The position numbers and the translations under genes were made by a program. The notes beneath the pieces are model-generated. The model searched no databases. It was not told the DNA's origin and worked only from the letters and a program-made list of their open reading frames with translations. Shown piece after piece: positions 7,383 to 14,009 of a stretch of DNA of 21,852 nucleotides. Position 1 is the first letter of the stretch. Each line of letters opens with the position of its first letter. The DNA comes from Mangrovibacterium sp047972415 (lineage in GTDB: Bacteria; Bacteroidota; Bacteroidia; Bacteroidales; Prolixibacteraceae), in the NCBI GenBank assembly GCA_047972415.1, contig JBKEAN010000058.1, positions 1 through 21,852 on the forward strand, given 5' to 3'.

Positions 7383-8474
7383 ATGAACAAACGCGATTTT
7401 CTAAAAACCAGCTTACTGGCAAGTGCTGGTATTCTGGCAGCAACGGGCTGCACTCCTGCTAAAACAAAAGCAGGCGAAGCAACAGCAGAAAGATACAAAC
7501 ACTGGGTTTGGGAGAACCCGAACCTGGACGACGACGAACAAAAACTCAGCGACAAGTACCAGCGTTTTTTTGAAGCCGGCATACGGGGTATGTTTTTCGA
7601 ACACGACAGCGAAAAACACTTTCGCATAGCCAAACAAGCCGGGCTGGAAACCCACCGGTGGATGTGGACCATGAACCGCGGCGAAAAAGAACTGCGCGAA
7701 CAGCACCCCGATTGGTTTGCCGTAAGCCGCAACGGCCAATCGTGTGCCACCAACCCGCCGTATGTGGACTATTACCGCTGGCTGTGTCCATCGAAAACCG
7801 AAACACAGGACTACCTGAAAGCCCGAGTGAATGAAATACTGGAACTGGACTATGTTGATGGCATTCACCTGGACTATGTGCGCTATTGCGATGTAATTTT
7901 ACCCCTCGACCTGTGGAAAACATACAACATTGTGCAGGAAAAGGAGCTTCCCGAGTACGACTTTTGCTACTGCGACACATGCCGTACAAATTTTAAGGCC
8001 GAGTTTGGTACCGACCCGCTGGAACTGCCCTACCCGGACGCCAGCCTTTCGTGGCGCAACTATCGCTACGCCCGGATTGCCAATGTGGTAAACCAGCTGT
8101 CGGAAATTGCGGCTGCGCACAATAAAAAAATTACGGCAGCGGTATTCCCCACCCCCGAAGTGGCACGCCGCAACGTTCGGCAGGACTGGACCAACTGGAA
8201 ACTGGATGGCATATGCCCGATGATTTATCATGGTTTTTACCAGGAGCCTGTAAGCTGGATTGGCGACGCTGTAAATGAAGGTGTGCACTTTCTCTGCGAC
8301 CGTTTTCCGTTGTATGCCGGACTGTTTCTGCCAAACTTTAAATCGGCCGACGAACTAAAAGAGGGCATACAGTGTGCCTTGCAGAATGGTGCTGCAGGAG
8401 TTTCGCTGTTCGGAAACGTAACCCCCGAAGTACTGGCCACGCTTCATCAATTTCAATCTAAAAATAACCTCTAA
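7383..8474 (+). CDS. GHL10-like putative glycosidase, lipoprotein
   Basis: A 363-residue predicted lipoprotein; the signal ends AATGC with lipid-bearing Cys23. Its N-terminus NKRDFLK resembles a Tat signal but has KR instead of RR. The body looks like a TIM barrel of the glycoside-hydrolase-like families (GHL10/DUF187 type): GIRGMFFEHDSEKHF (67-81), DGIHLDYVRY (159-168) and CPMIYHG (278-284). A CYCDTC cluster (195-200) precedes an NFKAEFG sequence, a pattern found in related GHL proteins. Asp163 in HLDYVRY and the nearby acidic residues are candidate catalytic groups. No activity can be assigned from sequence. Its place between a CBM9-like protein and a GH92 suggests action on the same glycan. 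It begins 5 bases after the previous stop and ends 12 before the next start. Confidence 0.72.
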   Translation: MNKRDFLKTSLLASAGILAATGCTPAKTKAGEATAERYKHWVWENPNLDDDEQKLSDKYQRFFEAGIRGMFFEHDSEKHFRIAKQAGLETHRWMWTMNRGEKELREQHPDWFAVSRNGQSCATNPPYVDYYRWLCPSKTETQDYLKARVNEILELDYVDGIHLDYVRYCDVILPLDLWKTYNIVQEKELPEYDFCYCDTCRTNFKAEFGTDPLELPYPDASLSWRNYRYARIANVVNQLSEIAAAHNKKITAAVFPTPEVARRNVRQDWTNWKLDGICPMIYHGFYQEPVSWIGDAVNEGVHFLCDRFPLYAGLFLPNFKSADELKEGIQCALQNGAAGVSLFGNVTPEVLATLHQFQSKNNL

Positions 8475-8486
8475 TAGAATAAAGTA

Positions 8487-10709
8487 ATGCAAATAACATT
8501 CTCACGCCTACTGCTGTCCGCCTGTGCGGCTGCAATAATGGCATCGTGTGGCAAAAAAGCACCTGCACCGGAGCCGCAACCGGTTAACCTAACCCAATAT
8601 GTCGATCCGTATATCGGAACAGGCTTCCACGGACACGTTTTTCTGGGTACAAATGTACCTTTTGGCGCCGTACAGCTCGGGCCTTCAAACATTACACAGG
8701 GTTGGGACTGGTGTTCGGGCTACCATTACTCAGATTCAACCTTAATTGGCTTTGCCCATACCCACCTGAGCGGTACCGGCATTGGCGATTTGGGCGACAT
8801 TGTGTTTATGCCCGTTACCGGCGACTACAAAATGGCCCTTGGCACGCCGGAGAAACCAGAAGATGGCTACCTGGCCAAGTACAAACACGAAGATGAAACG
8901 GTGAAGCCAGGTTACTACGCTGTTAATATTGACCGCTATAAAGTGAAGGCCGAATTAACCACTACTTGCCGCGTGGGTTACCACCGCTACAGCTTTCAAC
9001 CCAATGCGGATGGGCATATTATTGTGAATTTAGTGCGCGGCATTGGCTGGGATGCCCCTGTTGAAGGCAATTTGCAGCAAGTAAACGATACGTTGGTAGT
9101 AGGTTACCGCCTGTCGAAAGGTTGGGCGAAAGATCAACGGATTTATTTTGCCGCTTCCTTCTCGAAACCGCTCACGGGCATTCGTTACTATGCCGATGAT
9201 AAACCGCTGGAAGGCACAACAGCCGAAAAACTGACGGCTGACTTGGGCTTTGGCGCATTAACTGATGGCCAGCTGCTGGCAAAAGTTGCCATATCGGCTG
9301 TAAGCACCGACAATGCAGTAGAGAACCTGAAGGCAGAAGCGACAACTTGGAACTTTGATGCCGTTGCACAAGCTGCCGACGCAGCCTGGAATACTGAACT
9401 AGGCCGGGTAAACGCTACCGCCGGGGATCGCGACGTGCTGACGAAGTTTTACACCGCCCTGTATCACACGATGGTGGCACCATCTGTATTTCATGATGTG
9501 AATGGCGATTACCGCGGTTCCGACGGAAAAACCTACCGCGATACCACTTTTACAAACTACACCACTTTCTCGCTATGGGATACCTACCGCGCAGCGCACC
9601 CGCTGGCAACACTTATTCACCCCGACCGGATTGATGATTTTGTGAACACCATGCTGCACATTTACCAGCAGCAAGGCGAACTGCCTGTGTGGCACCTGGT
9701 TGGTAACGAAACCTACTGTATGGTTGGTTGCCCGGCTATGCCGGTTGTGGCCGATGCTTACAACAAAGGCTTTACCGGTTTTGACCCCGAACTGGCTGCC
9801 GAAGCCGTTAAAAACACTGCTATGGGAAACGGTCGCGGACTTGACTTGGTGAAAGAATACGGCTACATGCCGGCCAACAGCGATAACGAAACGGTGGCCA
9901 AAGGCTTGGAGTATGCCATTGCCGACGGCTCGGCTGCGCTGATGTTTGAAAAGATGGGAAAAACGGAAGATGCCGAATATTTCAAAAAACGCGGCCAAAA
10001 CTACCGGAATTATTTTGAACCCATGGTTGGCTTTATGCGTGGCCGTGTATCAGAAACCGAATGGAGCACACCGTTTGACCCCTTTAAGTCGGCACACCGC
10101 AACGACGACTTCTGCGAAGGTAACTCGTGTCAATATACTTGGTTGGTACCACAGGATGTTGAAGGATTGGTTGAACTGCAAGGCGGCCGCGACAAGTTTT
10201 TGGCTAAACTCGACGAGTTTTTTGTTGCCGAAGGCGATATGGGCGAACATGCCTCCAACGATATTACAGGCCTTATTGGGCAGTATGCCCACGGAAACGA
10301 GCCCAGCCACCACATTGCCTACTTGTACACCATGCTGGGCCAGCCCGACAAAACGGCCAAGCTGGTGCGCCATATTATGGGCGAGTTTTACACCACCAAG
10401 CCCGATGGTTTGATTGGCAACGAAGATGTGGGACAAATGTCGGCATGGTACGTATTGTCGGCCATGGGCTTTTACCAGGTTAACCCCGCCGATGGCAAGT
10501 TCATTTTTGGTAGCCCCGAGCTGGATGAAGCCACGATTAAGCTGCCGGGAAACAAAACCTTCACCATAAAGGCCGAAAACAACAATAAGGAAAACATCGC
10601 CATAAAATCAAAAACACTGAACGGAAAACCATACGAGAAAGAATACATCAGCTACCAGGATATTATGAACGGCGGCGAGTTGGTTCTTCAGATGGGACCG
10701 ATTCAGTAA
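8487..10709 (+). CDS. GH92 alpha-mannosidase, lipoprotein
   Basis: A 740-residue GH92 enzyme, a calcium-dependent inverting exo-alpha-mannosidase family involved in N-glycan and mannan trimming. The signal ends MASC, with lipid-bearing Cys21. Family landmarks are the N-terminal YVDPYIGTG, the FSLWDTYRAAHP region in the (alpha/alpha)6 barrel, HGNEPSHH (602-609, with Glu605 matching the general acid) and GNEDVGQMSAWY (644-655, carrying the acidic residues of the general base region). The length is usual for the family. The residues after Cys21 (GKKAPAPE) lack an acidic export signal, so a periplasm-facing anchor is likely. It is the sixth gene of the operon. The cleaved linkage (alpha-1,2, 1,3 or 1,6) cannot be read from sequence. 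Confidence 0.95.
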   Translation: MQITFSRLLLSACAAAIMASCGKKAPAPEPQPVNLTQYVDPYIGTGFHGHVFLGTNVPFGAVQLGPSNITQGWDWCSGYHYSDSTLIGFAHTHLSGTGIGDLGDIVFMPVTGDYKMALGTPEKPEDGYLAKYKHEDETVKPGYYAVNIDRYKVKAELTTTCRVGYHRYSFQPNADGHIIVNLVRGIGWDAPVEGNLQQVNDTLVVGYRLSKGWAKDQRIYFAASFSKPLTGIRYYADDKPLEGTTAEKLTADLGFGALTDGQLLAKVAISAVSTDNAVENLKAEATTWNFDAVAQAADAAWNTELGRVNATAGDRDVLTKFYTALYHTMVAPSVFHDVNGDYRGSDGKTYRDTTFTNYTTFSLWDTYRAAHPLATLIHPDRIDDFVNTMLHIYQQQGELPVWHLVGNETYCMVGCPAMPVVADAYNKGFTGFDPELAAEAVKNTAMGNGRGLDLVKEYGYMPANSDNETVAKGLEYAIADGSAALMFEKMGKTEDAEYFKKRGQNYRNYFEPMVGFMRGRVSETEWSTPFDPFKSAHRNDDFCEGNSCQYTWLVPQDVEGLVELQGGRDKFLAKLDEFFVAEGDMGEHASNDITGLIGQYAHGNEPSHHIAYLYTMLGQPDKTAKLVRHIMGEFYTTKPDGLIGNEDVGQMSAWYVLSAMGFYQVNPADGKFIFGSPELDEATIKLPGNKTFTIKAENNNKENIAIKSKTLNGKPYEKEYISYQDIMNGGELVLQMGPIQ

Positions 10710-10742
10710 AACAGAAAACAAGCAGTGACGTATAAAAAACGA

Positions 10743-11633
10743 ATGATGGTATCTGAAAAAATTATAGGAATTGACATTGGTGGAACTAAAATTGGCATTG
10801 GCCTTTTAGTTAACGGAAAAATTGAACAATCACTCAAGCTGGAGACTCCTTCGGCCGGCTCACAACAAGAAGTTATTGAGCAACTTATCCGTGGCATCGA
10901 GTCGCTTGATGGGTACACTGAAGCGATCGGTATTGGCATCGGTGCACCGGGTTTAGTTGACGAAAAACGCGGCGTTATTTTCGCGGTGAACAACATTCCC
11001 TCGTGGAAAGAAGTACACCTGAAGGATTACCTCGAACGCCATTTCGGAAAACCCGTGTACATGACAAACGACGCCAATTGCTTCGCGATAGGTGTAAAGA
11101 TGTACGGCGAAGGCAAAAGTTACAGCAATGTGCTTTGCCTGACTCTTGGAACAGGTGTTGGCGCCGGTATTATTATTGACGGATACCTGTACTCGGGCGA
11201 AGTTGCCGGCGCTGGCGAAGTGGGCGGCCTACCCTACCTCGATGCCGACTTTGAAACCTATTGCAGCGGCAAATTCTTTAAGCAGCTCAACAATACCGAC
11301 GGCGAAATTGAATTTAAAAAAGCAAAAGCCGGCGACGCGACAGCACTCAAACTCTTTGCCGGGCTGGGGCACCACGTAGGTATGCTCATCAATACCTCAA
11401 TCTTTATGTTGGCTCCCGAAGCGGTTATCATTGGCGGATCGGTAGCTAAATCATTCGACCTGTGGAAAGACGCCATGTGGGAAACCGTTGGCCAATTTCC
11501 GTACAAAAAAGTAACCGAGAAGCTGTTTATCGGTACCACATCAATGACCGACATTGCCGTGGTTGGCGCCGCGGCGCTGTTTAAAAACCGTTACGACCAG
11601 GATAGGCTTAAGGCCAGTCTGGCTCATGTTTGA
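10743..11633 (+). CDS. ROK-family sugar kinase
   Basis: A cytoplasmic kinase of 296 residues that phosphorylates a hexose or N-acetylhexosamine with ATP. Motifs are DIGGTK (11-16, phosphate-binding), MTNDANC (107-113; Asp110 the catalytic base) and LGTGVGAGI (135-143). The usual ROK zinc cluster CxCGxxGCxE is absent; in its place is PYLDADFETYCSGKFF (164-179), so this belongs to the ROK branch without structural zinc. The start at 10743 (tandem ATG) is preferred over the GTG at 10725, which adds six charged residues. It is the last gene of the operon, 33 bases after the GH92 stop, with a terminator downstream. Likely substrates are mannose, glucose or GlcNAc released by the upstream enzymes; which one is unknown. 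Confidence 0.88.
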   Translation: MMVSEKIIGIDIGGTKIGIGLLVNGKIEQSLKLETPSAGSQQEVIEQLIRGIESLDGYTEAIGIGIGAPGLVDEKRGVIFAVNNIPSWKEVHLKDYLERHFGKPVYMTNDANCFAIGVKMYGEGKSYSNVLCLTLGTGVGAGIIIDGYLYSGEVAGAGEVGGLPYLDADFETYCSGKFFKQLNNTDGEIEFKKAKAGDATALKLFAGLGHHVGMLINTSIFMLAPEAVIIGGSVAKSFDLWKDAMWETVGQFPYKKVTEKLFIGTTSMTDIAVVGAAALFKNRYDQDRLKASLAHV

Positions 11634-11672
11634 TGAAAAGTCCTTTCGAATAACCTATACCAATTGACCATG

Positions 11673-11716
11673 AATGTGATTGCCGGTTTTCTGCCGGCAT
11701 CACATTTTCATTTTCG
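11673..11716 (+). terminator. Rho-independent terminator after the ROK kinase
   Basis: AATGTGAT-T-GCCGG pairs with CCGGCATCACATT (one bulged T, loop about 7 nt) and is followed by a T-rich stretch. It closes the seven-gene operon. The downstream GH3 gene therefore needs read-through or its own promoter, and no clear TAnnTTTG box is visible before it. Confidence 0.75.
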
Positions 11717-11754
11717 TTCACCTTACCATTACTCAAACTCCTGAAACGTAAAAT

Positions 11755-13920
11755 ATGAAAAAAACACTGAAACTACTCCCGGTACTACTTTGCTGCTGGC
11801 TCGCAGCCGGACAAGCTTTTGCACAAACCGAAAGGTTCAGAGATACCTCGCTGGGAATTGACGAACGGGTTGCTGCCTTAATGGAGCAGCTTACGTTGGT
11901 CGAAAAAATTGAATTGCTGGGCTATAGTAACGACGGGGTTAACCGCCTCGCCATCCCGAAATATAATTGGTGGAACGAAGCCCTGCATGGAGTGGCTCGC
12001 GCCGGCGAAGCCACCGTTTTTCCCCAAGCCATTGCTATGGCCGCCACCTTCAACGATCAGCTGTTTCGCCAAGTGGCCGATGTTATTTCAACCGAGGCTC
12101 GGGCAAAATACAACCTAGCCGTAGCACGCGGAAACCGCAACCAATACATGGGGCTCAGCTTTTGGTCGCCCAACATCAATATCTTCCGTGATCCACGTTG
12201 GGGGCGCGGACAAGAAACTTATGGCGAAGACCCCTACCTCACTGCGCGCATGGGCGTTGCTTTTGTAAAAGGAATCCAGGGAACCGATCCCAAGCACCTG
12301 AAAGCGTCGGCTGGAGCTAAACATTTTGCGGCCCACAGCGGCCCTGAATACAACCGCCACACCTTTGATGCCATTGTGAGCGAGAAAGATTTACGCGAAA
12401 CCTATTTCCCTGCCTTTAAAGCATTGGTCGAAGCAGGAGTGGAATCGGTGATGTGCGGTTATAACCGGCTCAACGGCGTTCCCTGTTGCACCAGTCCATT
12501 CCTGATTCAACAAGTATTAAAAGATGAATGGGGATTCCGGGGCCACGTGGTGACCGACTGCTGGGCATTGGAAGACATCTGGCTGCGGCATAAAGTACTA
12601 CCAAACTCCGTAGTTACTGCCGCCGAGGCCGTTAAAGCAGGCATCAACCTCGACTGTTCAAACATGTTGCAGGATGATGTTCAGAAAGCGATTGACCAAC
12701 AATTGATTACCGAAGGCGACGTTGACAAGGCACTTGCACCAAACCTGAAAACCCAATTTAAACTGGGCTTTTTCGACCCGCAAGAAAACAGCCCTTGGGC
12801 TAAATTGGGACTGCCTGACGTTCGTTCGGACGAGCATGTGGCCCTATCGCGCCGGGCAGCAGAAGAAAGTATGGTGTTGATTAAAAACGATAAAAAACTG
12901 CTCCCGTTGTATGTATCGAAACTAAACAGCCTGCTGGTTACCGGCGCCAACTCGGGTAGTCTGGATCCGCTACTGGCTAATTATCACGGTATTTCGTCCA
13001 ACATGGTTACTTATGCCGAAGGCATTTCAAAAGCCTGTGGCCCGGCCGTTGCCGTTCAGTACGATTTGGGCTGCAACGATAACGATACCGATACCACCCG
13101 TTTTGGCGGCGTATGGGCTTCGGGCATGAACGATGTAACCATTGTTGTCATTGGCCTGACACCTGTACTGGAAGGCGAAGAAGGCGACGCCTTTTTGGCC
13201 GAGCACGGCGGCGACAAGAAAAACCTGAGCATCCCGCCCGGACACCTCGCTTTTTTGAAGAAACTACGCGCATCAAACAATCATCCAATCATTACGGTGG
13301 TGACCAGCGGTAGCGCGGTCGATTTAAGCGAAATTACTGCCAACTCCGATGCGGTTATCCTTTCGTGGTACCCGGGCGAGCAGGGAGGAAATGCACTGGC
13401 TAATATTTTGTTTGGCAAAGTCTCTCCTTCGGGCCGATTACCTGTTACTTTTTACAAATCGTTCGACCAGCTGCCCAACTACGAAAGCTACAATATGAAC
13501 GGACGGACCTACCGCTATTTTGATGGCGAAACGCAATTTCCTTTTGCATTCGGACTTAGCTACGTTGACTTTGGGTATGATTGGGAGAGTGCGCCGGCAA
13601 AAAAATACAAAAGCAGCGATAGCATTCAACTTTCGGTACGGGTGAGCAACCTCGGCGAAATGAGTGCGAAAGAGCTTGTTCCGGTATTTATTGGCTTCCC
13701 TGAAACCGAAGGGGTGCCTTACAAAGAGCTGAAGCAATTTGCAAAAAAAGAAATTGCAGCCGGTTCATCCGAACTGATTCAATTTGAAATCCCGATTTGG
13801 GATTTAGCGAAGTGGGACGAAAGCTGCTCCGAATGGAAAGTTTTTCCGGGCGATTACGAAATCAGGGTTGGCGGCGATGCTCAAACGCCCAAACTTAGCG
13901 CTAAATTCAGTATCAAATAG
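11755..13920 (+). CDS. GH3 beta-glycosidase (beta-xylosidase/beta-glucosidase type), exported
   Basis: A 721-residue periplasmic enzyme that removes terminal beta-linked glucose or xylose by a retaining mechanism. Signal peptide about 1-23 (ending AFAQ). The N-terminal barrel includes WWNEALHGVAR (72-82), NIFRDPRWGRGQETYGEDP (142-160), the KHF motif (189-191) and VVTDCWAL (265-272) with nucleophile Asp268. A C-terminal alpha/beta sandwich follows from about 370, then a fibronectin-III-like domain (about 610-710). There is no PA14 insert. The WWNEALHGV and RWGRGQETYGEDP patterns are shared with bacterial GH3 beta-xylosidases, so xylose is plausible, but glucose and others cannot be excluded. 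It lies 121 bases after the kinase, beyond a terminator, and ends before a strong bidirectional terminator. Confidence 0.92.
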   Translation: MKKTLKLLPVLLCCWLAAGQAFAQTERFRDTSLGIDERVAALMEQLTLVEKIELLGYSNDGVNRLAIPKYNWWNEALHGVARAGEATVFPQAIAMAATFNDQLFRQVADVISTEARAKYNLAVARGNRNQYMGLSFWSPNINIFRDPRWGRGQETYGEDPYLTARMGVAFVKGIQGTDPKHLKASAGAKHFAAHSGPEYNRHTFDAIVSEKDLRETYFPAFKALVEAGVESVMCGYNRLNGVPCCTSPFLIQQVLKDEWGFRGHVVTDCWALEDIWLRHKVLPNSVVTAAEAVKAGINLDCSNMLQDDVQKAIDQQLITEGDVDKALAPNLKTQFKLGFFDPQENSPWAKLGLPDVRSDEHVALSRRAAEESMVLIKNDKKLLPLYVSKLNSLLVTGANSGSLDPLLANYHGISSNMVTYAEGISKACGPAVAVQYDLGCNDNDTDTTRFGGVWASGMNDVTIVVIGLTPVLEGEEGDAFLAEHGGDKKNLSIPPGHLAFLKKLRASNNHPIITVVTSGSAVDLSEITANSDAVILSWYPGEQGGNALANILFGKVSPSGRLPVTFYKSFDQLPNYESYNMNGRTYRYFDGETQFPFAFGLSYVDFGYDWESAPAKKYKSSDSIQLSVRVSNLGEMSAKELVPVFIGFPETEGVPYKELKQFAKKEIAAGSSELIQFEIPIWDLAKWDESCSEWKVFPGDYEIRVGGDAQTPKLSAKFSIK

Positions 13921-13949
13921 TTCGTCGGCGGTTTGCGTTTATAAATACA

Positions 13950-13985
13950 AAGAGGCTGTCCCAATTCAGATGGGGACAGCCTCTT
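13950..13985. terminator. Bidirectional terminator between GH3 and relA
   Basis: A perfect 13-bp inverted repeat (AAGAGGCTGTCCC at 13950-13962 and its complement at 13973-13985) with a 10-nt loop, lying between two convergent genes. On the minus strand it is followed by TTTGTATTTAT. On the plus strand the T tract is poor (CGGTTT). Confidence 0.85.
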
Positions 13986-14009
13986 CGGTTTACAAACGTA
14001 CTGCGGTTT

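Noticed and set aside
10725..10745. GTG start for the ROK kinase
   Set aside because: It would add six residues (TYKKR-type) not expected before the conserved DIGGTK region; the tandem ATG at 10743/10746 fits better.
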